NCBI GenBank assembly: GCA_002367635.1
Contig: DFDI01000034.1
Location: forward strand, 1 to 33,247
DNA: 33,247 nucleotides
Source: Betaproteobacteria bacterium UBA3031
GTDB lineage: Bacteria; Pseudomonadota; Gammaproteobacteria; Burkholderiales; Eutrophovitaceae
Direction: 5' to 3'
Both the position numbers and the translations under genes were made by a program. How positions within the stretch are numbered: position 1 is the stretch's first letter; each line of letters begins with the position of its first letter. Below, piece by piece: positions 24,933 through 32,933 of the stretch. The notes beneath the pieces were generated by a model, which had not been told where the DNA came from, made no database searches, and saw nothing but the letters and a program-made list of their open reading frames with translations.

Positions 24933-25766
24933 TTGAAAAAAATTATATTCATATTTCTTGTTTTTTCGGTTTTAGTCGGCTGTAAATCTAATCCGATTTC
25001 TGGGCGTGCACAGTTTATGTTGGTACCAGAAGATATGGCCATTAGTGAGTCGAATAAGGCGTATAAAGCAATGCTCACGCCAATCAAGAAAGAAGGGAAG
25101 CTTAATGGTGATCCGGCAATGCTTGAGCGGGTGCAAAACATCACCAGTCTTTTGGTGGCGCAGGCAGTCGTCTACCGACCTGACGCCAGGAATTGGAATT
25201 GGTCTGTACAAGTCATTGATGAGCCAGAGGTCATCAATGCCTGGTGTATGGCTGGAGGAAGGATGGCGATCTATTCAGGACTCATCACGAAGCTTGAAGC
25301 GACCGATGATGAAATCGCTCAAGTGATGGGTCATGAAATCTCACATGCATTGTTGTCACACACCCGTGAGCGGATGTCGCGTGCTTTGGCTATGCAGTTG
25401 GGTATTACCGCAATCTCTATCGCTTTGTCAGACGAACAATATGGTGGTATTGCGGTGCAGGGAACAGCTCTTGCGGCGATTGTTGCGCTGGAGTTACCTA
25501 ATAGCCGAACCGCAGAGGGTGAGAGTGACCGAGTGGGTATTGAAATTGCGGCGAAGGCTGGTTTCGATCCGAGGGCAGCCGTTACATTATGGAAAAAAAT
25601 GGCTGATGAGAGTGGACAAAAAGATTCACGTTTCGATTTTCTATCGACGCATCCCGCGCCAGTTAAGCGGATGGAAGAGTTAGAGGTCTTAACTCAGGCA
25701 ATGCTTCCGTACTATGAAGACAAGTCTCCCAGACCGGCCCATCCTGTAAGCGCAGGAGACATCTAA
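24933..25766 (+). CDS. M48 family metalloprotease lipoprotein (LoiP/YcaL type)
   Basis: The 277-residue protein has a lipoprotein signal (LVGC, lipidated Cys17) and an M48 peptidase domain. The zinc motif HEISH is at 134-138, and the third ligand Glu lies in SRTAEGESDRVG. 'INAWCMAGGRMAIYSGLI' and the C-terminal FLSTHPAPVKRMEEL are also typical. It is predicted to sit on the periplasmic face of the inner or outer membrane and take part in envelope protein quality control. The start is a TTG at 24933 preceded by AGGTGG; no ATG fits before the signal sequence. It is convergent with the acyl-CoA dehydrogenase gene. Confidence 0.93.
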   Translation: MKKIIFIFLVFSVLVGCKSNPISGRAQFMLVPEDMAISESNKAYKAMLTPIKKEGKLNGDPAMLERVQNITSLLVAQAVVYRPDARNWNWSVQVIDEPEVINAWCMAGGRMAIYSGLITKLEATDDEIAQVMGHEISHALLSHTRERMSRALAMQLGITAISIALSDEQYGGIAVQGTALAAIVALELPNSRTAEGESDRVGIEIAAKAGFDPRAAVTLWKKMADESGQKDSRFDFLSTHPAPVKRMEELEVLTQAMLPYYEDKSPRPAHPVSAGDI

Positions 25767-25842
25767 TATTTCGATATAACACTTTTACTCAAATCAGGTG
25801 TGCCGACTACAGGCGGCATGCTGAGTCTCAGAGCGCATAAAA

Positions 25843-25865
25843 AGAGGCACCCGAAGGTGCCTTTA
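25843..25865 (-). terminator. UUCG-loop intrinsic terminator
   Basis: On the minus strand, AGGCACC (25856-25862) pairs with GGTGCCT (25845-25851) around a TTCG tetraloop, and CTTTTTA follows. This is a textbook terminator for the leftward lipid genes, about 130 bases beyond the acyl-CoA dehydrogenase stop. On the plus strand the same stem is followed only by a short T-run, so it may also end the M48 protease transcript, less efficiently. Confidence 0.88.
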
Positions 25866-25995
25866 AAGTCCTCATCAGAAATCTCGAATGAGGATATAGG
25901 GGAATGTATAAGCTGCTGGAGTTTGGGAGCAGCAAATACAAGTAGATCGACTGGTGGAAAATGAGAAGGTTCCCAAAAACTTGTGAATTGAGTTT

Positions 25996-27144
25996 TTAAA
26001 GTTTTCGGCTGATGATTTCTTTCATGATTTCATCTGTCCCACCATAAATGCGCTGTACCCTAGCATCGGAAAACATACGGCCAATGAGGTATTCGTCCAT
26101 GAAGCCATAACCTCCATGGAGTTGGACGCAATCATCAATCAGTAGATTTTGTTGTTGGGCCAACCATAATTTTGCTGCTGAGGCAGTTTCTGTATCTAAT
26201 GATCCGGTGAGTATTTTGTTGATGCAGTCGTCTACAAATGCTCGGGCAACTTTCAATGTGGCAACCATATTGGCCAATACGAATCGTGTGTTTTGCTTGT
26301 TGATTAGAGGTTCACCAAAGACTGTCCGGTTTCTGACGTACTCCACGGTAAGTTGATAGGCTCCTTCCATAGCTCCCATAGCCATATCTGCAATTAATAA
26401 ACGTTCGTAGGGAAGGTCTGCCATGAGTTGATAAAGGCCTCGACCGGGAGTTTCGCCTAGAATTTCACGGTTACTGAGATTGATATTGTCGAAAAAAAGT
26501 TCTGAAGTATCTTGCGCTTTGAGGCCTATTTTTTTCAATCGATTTCCAACCGAATAGCCTTGGTGTTTTTTGGTTTCAATAATGAAGACGGAGAATTTTC
26601 CGTTATCCTCCGGTGTATCCATTTTGGCAAACACTAAAACTAATTCTGCTAAATAACCATTAGTGATAAAGGTTTTTGAGCCGTTGAGCGTGAAGTGCTT
26701 GCCGTTTGAGGTTGCCTTAGTACGAATTCCTCTTAGGTCTGAGCCCGCATCAGGTTCAGACATCGCGATAGCACCAACAAGTTCGCCTTGAGCCAGTTTG
26801 GGAAGATAGTGCTGCTTCTGCTCTTCGGTCCCATGATTAAGAAAGTAGTGTGCAACGATGCTGTGAACGGAAGGGCTCATGCCGGTTAGACCGCGATGTC
26901 CCATCGCTTCGTAGAGAATGGCTTCATGTCTAAAATCACCACCACCGCCACCGTATTCGATTGGTATGTCAGTGCATAAGATGCCAAGCTGTCCAGCTCT
27001 TCTCCAGATGTCGTGGCCAACGTGACCTCGTTGCCTAGATTCCTCATCATAAGGGACCATTTCGGTGTCTAGGAAACGCTCAACCGTATTTTTGTAAGTG
27101 GTTAATTCCTCATTGAGCCAAGATGGTTGAAAGTCGTAAGGCAT
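25996..27144 (-). CDS. acyl-CoA dehydrogenase, LCAD/IVD-like
   Basis: This 382-residue FAD enzyme introduces the alpha-beta double bond into acyl-CoA. Family marks are AIAMSEPDAGSDLRGIRT, FITNGYLAELVLVFA, GLKAQDTSELFFDN and QLHGGYGFMDEYLIGRMFSDARVQRIYGGTDEI. The MCAD-type catalytic Glu position reads Gly here (IYGGT). A Glu lies instead at 247 in DLPYERLLIADM, matching the base position of long-chain and isovaleryl-CoA dehydrogenases. So it is probably active, with LCAD-like geometry. I chose the ATG at 27144; the longer frame overlaps the thiolase. It begins 5 bp after the thiolase stop and is the last gene of the leftward group. Confidence 0.93.
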   Translation of the reverse strand: MPYDFQPSWLNEELTTYKNTVERFLDTEMVPYDEESRQRGHVGHDIWRRAGQLGILCTDIPIEYGGGGGDFRHEAILYEAMGHRGLTGMSPSVHSIVAHYFLNHGTEEQKQHYLPKLAQGELVGAIAMSEPDAGSDLRGIRTKATSNGKHFTLNGSKTFITNGYLAELVLVFAKMDTPEDNGKFSVFIIETKKHQGYSVGNRLKKIGLKAQDTSELFFDNINLSNREILGETPGRGLYQLMADLPYERLLIADMAMGAMEGAYQLTVEYVRNRTVFGEPLINKQNTRFVLANMVATLKVARAFVDDCINKILTGSLDTETASAAKLWLAQQQNLLIDDCVQLHGGYGFMDEYLIGRMFSDARVQRIYGGTDEIMKEIISRKL

Positions 27145-27149
27145 GTTGA

Positions 27150-28337
27150 TCAGTAGGTCTGGCAGTTTTCGAAAATGGTGACGTTGGCCATGCCGCCACC
27201 TTCGCACATGGTTTGAAGACCTAACTTTCCTCTATGGGTTATGAGGGCATGTATCAGTGTCGCGGCTAATTTTGTTCCCGAGCTCCCTAGAGGATGTCCA
27301 AGAGCAATGGCTCCACCATGCACGTTTAGTTTTTTATGATCCACTTGGGTCGCCCTAAGCCAAGCTAGTGGAACTGAGGCGAAGGCTTCGTTCACTTCAT
27401 ATAAGTCGATATCATCCGCGGAGAGATTTGTCTTTTTGAACGCATGAGCTGTGGCTGGAATCGGGGCTTCAAGCATGATGATGGGGTCATGCCCAATCAC
27501 CGACATATGACGTATCTGAACCAGTGGCTCGACTCCAAGTAGCTTTAATCCTTTATCGTTACAAACAATAACGCCACTCGCGCCATCACAAATTTGACTG
27601 GCTGTGGCGGCAGTGATTTTTCCATTCTCGAGAATAGGTTTCACATCAGCAATGCCTTCAAGCGTTGCGTCAAACCTAATTCCCTGGTCCGTGGCATGAG
27701 ACTCCCCAGTCAAGTTCCCTCCCGCGTCTTTTACGTCGATGGGTACAATTTCTCGCTTGAAAGCACCATGTTTGACGGCTCCTGCCGCTCGCCTGTGACT
27801 TTCCAGAGCATACTCATCCAGTTCCTGTTTTGATATTCCGTACTGCTTGACCAGCATTTCAGCGCCATCAAATTGGCTGAATTCAACGTTGGGATAGCGT
27901 TTTTGAAGGTTCGGACTCATGTAGTGACCCATGCCGTTTTTCTTAGGCAGAGTGATCGTTGAAAACATCGGAGTCCGAGTCATACTTTCAACCCCGCCTG
28001 CGATGACCACGTCCATGCTTCCTGACATGACAGCCTGAGCTGCAAAGTGCAATGCTTGTTGTGACGATCCGCATTGTCGATCGACACTCGTGGCAGGAAC
28101 CGACTCCGGTAGTTGTGACGCCAAAACTATATTTCGGGCCACGTTCATGCCTTGCTCTCCGATTTGACTCACGCTGCCCATAATGACGTCTTCAATCACA
28201 TCAGGAGGGCAATCAATATCTTCCAACAGAGCATTAATAACATGTGCACCCAGATCGACCGGGTGCCAATTCGATAGGTTGCCACCTCGACGACCGCCTG
28301 CCGTTCTAAGGGCGGATACAACGTATGCATTATTCAT
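27150..28337 (-). CDS. acetyl-CoA acyltransferase (thiolase)
   Basis: This is a 395-residue thiolase of the FadA/acetyl-CoA acetyltransferase group. The nucleophile is Cys89 in VDRQCGSSQQA. The catalytic His348 is in IALGHPLGSSG and the second Cys378 in CEGGGMANVTIFE. 'GGVESMTRTPM' and 'YEVNEAFASVPLAWL' are also typical. It either cleaves 3-ketoacyl-CoA to acetyl-CoA plus a shortened acyl-CoA or condenses two acetyl-CoA; the sequence does not decide. The gene lies directly before the acyl-CoA dehydrogenase, so a beta-oxidation type degradative role is likely. No hydratase gene is adjacent. Confidence 0.95.
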   Translation of the reverse strand: MNNAYVVSALRTAGGRRGGNLSNWHPVDLGAHVINALLEDIDCPPDVIEDVIMGSVSQIGEQGMNVARNIVLASQLPESVPATSVDRQCGSSQQALHFAAQAVMSGSMDVVIAGGVESMTRTPMFSTITLPKKNGMGHYMSPNLQKRYPNVEFSQFDGAEMLVKQYGISKQELDEYALESHRRAAGAVKHGAFKREIVPIDVKDAGGNLTGESHATDQGIRFDATLEGIADVKPILENGKITAATASQICDGASGVIVCNDKGLKLLGVEPLVQIRHMSVIGHDPIIMLEAPIPATAHAFKKTNLSADDIDLYEVNEAFASVPLAWLRATQVDHKKLNVHGGAIALGHPLGSSGTKLAATLIHALITHRGKLGLQTMCEGGGMANVTIFENCQTY

Positions 28338-28458
28338 AAGCGGTTTTTCTTTTTTAAGGCAACGTACTGATTATTCCGATAAATAATTTTAACAAGATAT
28401 TTCAGGTCACTTGGGTACATCTGTCTCGGGGAATCATGCGAATAACTAACGAACCCTT

Positions 28459-29505
28459 TTAGATCATACCTTTCCGAGAGGAGATTGATTGAGTGACTGC
28501 AATGCTTGTTATAAACAATAATGAAGCAACTGCCTGATGAGCTACGCCTAGAATTATGGGGACACCCATAACCAGTGTTGATATGCCAAGTGTTATTTGC
28601 AGAATGAGTAGTCCTAACATTAAGCTCGAAAATTTTTTGGTGCGAATCGATACATCTCTTCGTCGTAATCTAAACCAAAAGATAGGAATCAATCCGGCAA
28701 GAATGTAGGCAATGATTCGATGGTCAAATTGTACCGTGGTCATATTCTCAAAGAAGTTAGTCATAAATGGTGAGAGCATGAAAAGGCCTGACGGAATAAA
28801 ACTATCTCCCATTAATGGAAAGGTGTTGTAAATAAGTCCCGCTCTCAATCCAGCTACGAATCCGCCGGACAAAACCATAATGAATAACACCAGGTTAATA
28901 ATGATTGATAATTTGTACATACTCTTCGCTGGAGTGTTCATATTAAGCTTCGAAGGGTAGAGTACCGATAGGGCCGTCCAAGTAATTGCCCCGAAAATTA
29001 GAAATGCGATTCCGAGGTGGGCTGTTAGGCGATATTGGCTGACATTAGGGTCATCGACGAGCCCACTTGCGACCATGTACCAACCCATACCTCCCTGGAG
29101 TCCGCCCAGAGCGAATATGCCCAGCAATCGAGCGATTAAATTGCTATTGAGGCGTCTCGCAAACAAGAAGTAAGCAAAAGGTATGAAAAAGACTAAGCCA
29201 ATGAGGCGTCCCAGCAGTCTATGGAAATACTCCCACCAAAAGATCACTTTGAATTCACCCAAGGACATGCCGTAGTTGATTAGCTGGTACTCAGGGCTGC
29301 TTTTGTAGGCATCAAAAACTTGGATCCAGTCTGCATAATTCAGCGGTGGGATTGTGCCGACAAGTGGCGCCCATTCGACGATCGATAAGCCTGAGTGAGT
29401 CAGGCGTGTTGCGCCGCCAACAATGATCATACAAAAAACCAGAAACCCGCAAATCGCCAACCAACTGACTACTTGTTTCTGATGGATGTTTTGAAGTTTT
29501 TCCAT
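28459..29505 (-). CDS. ctaA: heme A synthase, COX15/CtaA family
   Basis: This 348-residue, roughly eight-helix inner-membrane protein oxidises heme O to heme A for aa3-type cytochrome oxidase. The four heme-ligating histidines of the family are present: His95 (WWEYFHRLLGR), His163 (RLTAHLG), His262 (QFDHRIIAY) and His323 (VAHQAVAS). The N-terminus has GGATRLTHSGLSIVEWAPL, also diagnostic, and NTFPLMG is present. The Cys pair found in Bacillus-type CtaA is not seen, so it is of the type-2 (mitochondrial/proteobacterial) form. It lies between a BKACE gene and a thiolase with no cytochrome oxidase gene in the window, which is an unusual setting. Confidence 0.95.
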   Translation of the reverse strand: MEKLQNIHQKQVVSWLAICGFLVFCMIIVGGATRLTHSGLSIVEWAPLVGTIPPLNYADWIQVFDAYKSSPEYQLINYGMSLGEFKVIFWWEYFHRLLGRLIGLVFFIPFAYFLFARRLNSNLIARLLGIFALGGLQGGMGWYMVASGLVDDPNVSQYRLTAHLGIAFLIFGAITWTALSVLYPSKLNMNTPAKSMYKLSIIINLVLFIMVLSGGFVAGLRAGLIYNTFPLMGDSFIPSGLFMLSPFMTNFFENMTTVQFDHRIIAYILAGLIPIFWFRLRRRDVSIRTKKFSSLMLGLLILQITLGISTLVMGVPIILGVAHQAVASLLFITSIAVTQSISSRKGMI

Positions 29506-29531
29506 GTTGTTTTTTTAATACGTACAGATCG

Positions 29532-30458
29532 TTAGAATTCGACTTGATCACGGCCTTTAAGTTTCAACATTGATCGAGCTTCGTCTGGCGTTGCAGTTTG
29601 GAGTCCTAGATCTTCCATAATCCTCTTGATTTTGGCGACTTGTTCAGCATTTGATTTTGCAAGTGTTCCTTTGCCACCCCATAAGCTATCTTCGAGACCA
29701 ACCCGTACGTTGCCACCCATTACTGCAGACTGAGCGGCAACATACATCTGATTGCTGCCAGCGCCGAGCACCGACCATAAGTAATCGTCCCCAAACAATC
29801 GGTCTGCTGTGCGTTTCATATGCATGACATCTTCAGCATGAGGCCCTATGCCGCCTCGTAAGCCAAACACGGATTGAATAAGGAATGGAGGCTTAATCAG
29901 GCCACGATCAATAAAATGTGCCGCGGTATACAGGTGTCCAATGTCATAGCATTCAATTTCGAATCGGGTGTTGTTGTTACCGCATGATTCTAAAATGTAT
30001 GCGATGTCTTTAAATGTATTTTTAAAAATACGATCGTCGGATTCTTCTAAATAAGGTCTCTCCCAATCATGCTTAAAATCCTTGAATCGATTCAGCATCT
30101 CGTAGAGTCCAAAGTTCATGGAGCCCATATTTAAAGAGGCCAACTCAGGTTTTAATTGCAGTGCTGGCTGCAATCTTTCTTCGACACTCATGGTCGGCGC
30201 GCCACCTGTGGTGATGTTGATGACAACATCACTATTTTTCGTAATTGTCGGTAAAAATTGACGAAACATCTCAGGGTCTTGGGTTGGTCTCCCATCTTTT
30301 GGATCTCTGGCATGTAAGTGGACGATGGCTGCCCCGGCTTCAGCGGCACCTATGGCAGCCTCAGCAATTTCTTCTGGTGTAACTGGGAGATAGGGCGACA
30401 TTGAGGGTGTGTGTATTGAACCCGTCACAGCACACGTAATAATTACTTTATTAGCCAT
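29532..30458 (-). CDS. beta-keto acid cleavage enzyme (BKACE, DUF849 family)
   Basis: This is a 308-residue TIM-barrel zinc enzyme. Enzymes of this family react a beta-keto acid with acetyl-CoA to give acetoacetate and a new CoA ester. Zinc-site residues are His47 and His49 (IVHLHARDPKDGRP) and Glu256 (VRVGLEDSLW). MANKVIITCAVTGSIHTPSMSPYLPVTPEEIA and SVFGLRGGIGPHAEDVMHM are very characteristic. Known members act on 3-keto-5-aminohexanoate or dehydrocarnitine; the substrate here cannot be read. The upstream 3-hydroxyacid dehydrogenase gene on the same strand suggests that this pair oxidises a 3-hydroxy acid and then cleaves the 3-keto product. Confidence 0.93.
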   Translation of the reverse strand: MANKVIITCAVTGSIHTPSMSPYLPVTPEEIAEAAIGAAEAGAAIVHLHARDPKDGRPTQDPEMFRQFLPTITKNSDVVINITTGGAPTMSVEERLQPALQLKPELASLNMGSMNFGLYEMLNRFKDFKHDWERPYLEESDDRIFKNTFKDIAYILESCGNNNTRFEIECYDIGHLYTAAHFIDRGLIKPPFLIQSVFGLRGGIGPHAEDVMHMKRTADRLFGDDYLWSVLGAGSNQMYVAAQSAVMGGNVRVGLEDSLWGGKGTLAKSNAEQVAKIKRIMEDLGLQTATPDEARSMLKLKGRDQVEF

Positions 30459-30571
30459 AATATTCCTTGGGGACTAGTTGTTATTTAGAAGTCGCGTTAA
30501 AACACTCGATATTCAAGCGCAAAACCTGACGCTGATTGAAAAAAGACTAACATAAAAAATTTTTCTTTTAG

Positions 30572-31507
30572 CTAATCATTTGATTTGTTATTTCGTTTGT
30601 GAGCAATAAGTGCCATCAAGCGTTGATCCCTCCAGGATTCCCTTTCCCGAATTTCTGAAAACGGCATGATATCTCTGCGCTGAGACTCGACCTTCTTCAC
30701 TAAATCTTCGGTCCATTTGGGGTAGTTGATGTTGCTCATCATTTCTGAATAAGCATCGCCGAATCTTGCCGCATAATCGGCAATTCCACCGGGTGCGTTA
30801 AGGTCGATTGTCTCGAAAGGTCCCATAAATGCCCATCTAAGCCCCAAGCCGTCTTTTATGGTTTTGTCCAGATCTTCTACTGAAACATAATCCTCATCGA
30901 CAAGACGCCAAGCTTCTCGCAATAATGCCGCTTGTAGTCTGTTGAGAATAAAACCCGCTACTTCTTTTTTGACAATAATCGGCGCTTGTCCAACTGCTTG
31001 ATGAAGGTCGTACGTCTTTTGCGTGACCTCAGGGCTGGTCCATGGCGACGGAGAGACTTCGACGATCGGTGCAATGTGTGGCGGATTGACCGGGTGAGCC
31101 ACAATGCATCGATGTCGACCCTCTAAGTGTTCGCTAAATAGCGATGTTTGTATGGTCGATGTCGAACTTGCGAGAATGCAGTGCTCGGGTGCGAATTGGT
31201 CTAATGAGCTGAATACTCCTTTTTTGATGTCAAGATTTTCCGAGGTATTCTCTTGCACATAATCAGCGTTTGATACTGCTTCCTCAATCGATTGGGCAGG
31301 TGTGATGCGACGGAGAATTGTTTCGGGGTCTTCATCAATCAAGCCATATTTTTTGAGATCAGCAAGTCCATGGCCAATTAACTCAATTGCTTGCGCGACC
31401 GCACCGTTCACGTTGTCGTAGAGCATGACTGGATAGTTAGCCCTGGCGAACACGATGGACCATGCGCGACCGATGAGGCCTGAACCGATGATGGCAATAT
31501 TTTTCAT
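30572..31507 (-). CDS. 3-hydroxyacyl-CoA / 3-hydroxyacid dehydrogenase, lambda-crystallin-like
   Basis: This is a 311-residue NAD-dependent dehydrogenase of the 3-hydroxyacyl-CoA dehydrogenase superfamily. The Rossmann motif IGSGLIGRAW is at 7-16. YVQENTSENLDIKKGVF and ILASSTSTI follow. The catalytic His138 (VAHPVNPPH) and Glu150 (IVEVSP) are present, as is GLGLRWAFMGPFETIDLNAPGG. The last segment and the short length fit the lambda-crystallin / L-gulonate 3-dehydrogenase branch better than fatty-acid FadB types. Carnitine dehydrogenase is a related alternative. It leads the minus-strand group and is separated from BKACE by 113 bp. It probably produces the 3-keto acid for BKACE; that is inference from position. 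Confidence 0.88.
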   Translation of the reverse strand: MKNIAIIGSGLIGRAWSIVFARANYPVMLYDNVNGAVAQAIELIGHGLADLKKYGLIDEDPETILRRITPAQSIEEAVSNADYVQENTSENLDIKKGVFSSLDQFAPEHCILASSTSTIQTSLFSEHLEGRHRCIVAHPVNPPHIAPIVEVSPSPWTSPEVTQKTYDLHQAVGQAPIIVKKEVAGFILNRLQAALLREAWRLVDEDYVSVEDLDKTIKDGLGLRWAFMGPFETIDLNAPGGIADYAARFGDAYSEMMSNINYPKWTEDLVKKVESQRRDIMPFSEIRERESWRDQRLMALIAHKRNNKSND

Positions 31508-31801
31508 TTTTGTACCTATAACTGTAAGAGTATTAGTCGGTTTGTAGAACGTTATTTAAAGACCCTATATCTATTTATTCTTGCAAAATGATACTCGTTT
31601 TAGATACTTCAGGATTGCCTTTTTTTCGTTGTGTCACGTGGGATGATTTGTAATACAGGGTATGATCTAGAGTGTGTCATTTAGCGAAGTATATTGTTGG
31701 TTAGGACCCACAGTCAGTGGATAGTCTGATGTGTGATTACGATCTGCCGTATCGAGAGAAAAGTGAATTCTGAATCAGTCAAAATGAACCATAAGAATCT
31801 A
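31508..31801. other. divergent intergenic region, dehydrogenase / tsaB
   Basis: This 294-bp AT-rich stretch separates two divergent transcription units and should hold both promoters. I see no convincing -35/-10 pair, operator palindrome or RNA structure. On the rightward side, TTGTGT followed 16 bases later by TAATAC is the best but weak candidate. Codons from 31733 are open in the tsaB frame but do not look like TsaB sequence. Confidence 0.4.
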
Positions 31802-32488
31802 ATGCTAAACATCTTGGCGATTGAGACCTCGACAGAGATGTGTTCAGTTGCTTTGTTGGTCGGTGGAAAGCTGACCCTTTCAGAAAAACATGTCGGTCAA
31901 AAGCACTCAGAAGAAATTTTGCCCATGATCGACCAATTGATTTTGAAATCAGACATAGTTCTCAATCAGATCGATGTCATTGGCTTCGGTGCTGGCCCAG
32001 GCTCCTTCACGGGGGTGCGTCTAGCCTGTGGTGTTGCTCAAGGGCTTGCATTTGGCTTAAGCGTGCCGGTGGTCCCGGTCTCCTCTCTGGAGGCGCTTGC
32101 GCAAGCAACTAATTTTGACCGCGTGTTGATATGTCAAGATGCGCGGATGAATCAGGTGTATGCCGCGGCATATGAGAGAAAAGGTGATATTTGGTCCCCG
32201 TTAACCGACCCATATGTGTGTGACCCTCAAGATGTCACTGTCCCGTTGGGTGGAGGGTGGGTCGTATGCGGTAGTGGGCTTTCTTCCTATGCGGAGGCAT
32301 TTGAGTCTTATTTTGGTTTATCTGGACCAACGGTAAATGTTGACTACGTTAACCCTTCAGCGAAAGAGGTCTTACTCATTACTGAACGAGAATTTAAAAA
32401 TGGTCAGTATGTTTCAGCGGAGAATGCGGCTCCGATGTATGTTCGTAATAAGGTGGCACTTACGTTAGATGAACAAGCCTCTCGATAA
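31802..32488 (+). CDS. tsaB: tRNA threonylcarbamoyladenosine biosynthesis protein TsaB
   Basis: This 228-residue member of the ASKHA fold is the non-catalytic partner of TsaD in making t6A at position 37 of ANN-decoding tRNAs. It begins MLNILAIETSTEMCSVALLVGGK, then has GQKHSEEILPMIDQLIL and the signature FGAGPGSFTGVRLACGVAQGLA. It ends with the short C-terminal domain (NAAPMYVRNKVA), as in other gammaproteobacterial TsaB. In-frame ATGs exist at 31784 and further upstream; the start at 31802 fits the family's N-terminus. It overlaps rimI by 20 bp. Confidence 0.95.
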   Translation: MLNILAIETSTEMCSVALLVGGKLTLSEKHVGQKHSEEILPMIDQLILKSDIVLNQIDVIGFGAGPGSFTGVRLACGVAQGLAFGLSVPVVPVSSLEALAQATNFDRVLICQDARMNQVYAAAYERKGDIWSPLTDPYVCDPQDVTVPLGGGWVVCGSGLSSYAEAFESYFGLSGPTVNVDYVNPSAKEVLLITEREFKNGQYVSAENAAPMYVRNKVALTLDEQASR

Positions 32489-32933
32489 CTTAAATCTGCT
32501 CGTCAGACCGATGTTAGAAGCGGACTTGCCGTCGGTTCTAAAAATAGAGAAAGCGATTTATGCGTACCCGTGGACACATGGAAATTTTTTCGATTGTTTG
32601 GCTTCTGGATATCGATGCTATGTTTTGATCTGCGATGGTAAGCTCATTGCCTACGCAGTCCAGATGACAATATTGGACGAGATGCATCTGCTCAACTTGA
32701 CCGTGGCCGCTGTTTTTCAGAAAAAAGGGGTTGGTCGTTATCTTCTAGAGTCGCTTGTTAGCGATGCAATCTCATTTCAGGCGGTTAAGATGATTTTGGA
32801 AGTTAGACGTTTTAATTACGCCGCTATATTTTTGTATGAATCATTAAACTTTGAGCAAATTGGATTGCGTAAGAATTATTATCCAACTCGAGATGGTCGA
32901 GAAGATGCAATTGTGATGGAGATGTCGCTTTGA
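32469..32933 (+). CDS. rimI: ribosomal protein S18 alanine N-acetyltransferase RimI
   Basis: This is a 154-residue GNAT acetyltransferase. RimI acetylates the N-terminal alanine of ribosomal protein S18. The N-terminal LLVRPMLEADLPSVLKIEKAIYAYPWT and the MHLLNLTVAAVFQKKGVGRYLL segment, with the acetyl-CoA loop QKKGVG at 84-89, are typical. LEVRRFNYAAIFLYESLNFEQIGLRKNYYP holds the conserved C-terminal motif. Its start lies within tsaB and its stop overlaps the next gene, so the three genes are probably translated together. Confidence 0.94.
   Translation: MNKPLDNLNLLVRPMLEADLPSVLKIEKAIYAYPWTHGNFFDCLASGYRCYVLICDGKLIAYAVQMTILDEMHLLNLTVAAVFQKKGVGRYLLESLVSDAISFQAVKMILEVRRFNYAAIFLYESLNFEQIGLRKNYYPTRDGREDAIVMEMSL

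Noticed and set aside
29532..31507. Carnitine degradation operon
   Set aside because: The dehydrogenase resembles the lambda-crystallin/gulonate branch more than carnitine dehydrogenase, and the thioesterase and regulator of the known operon are missing.
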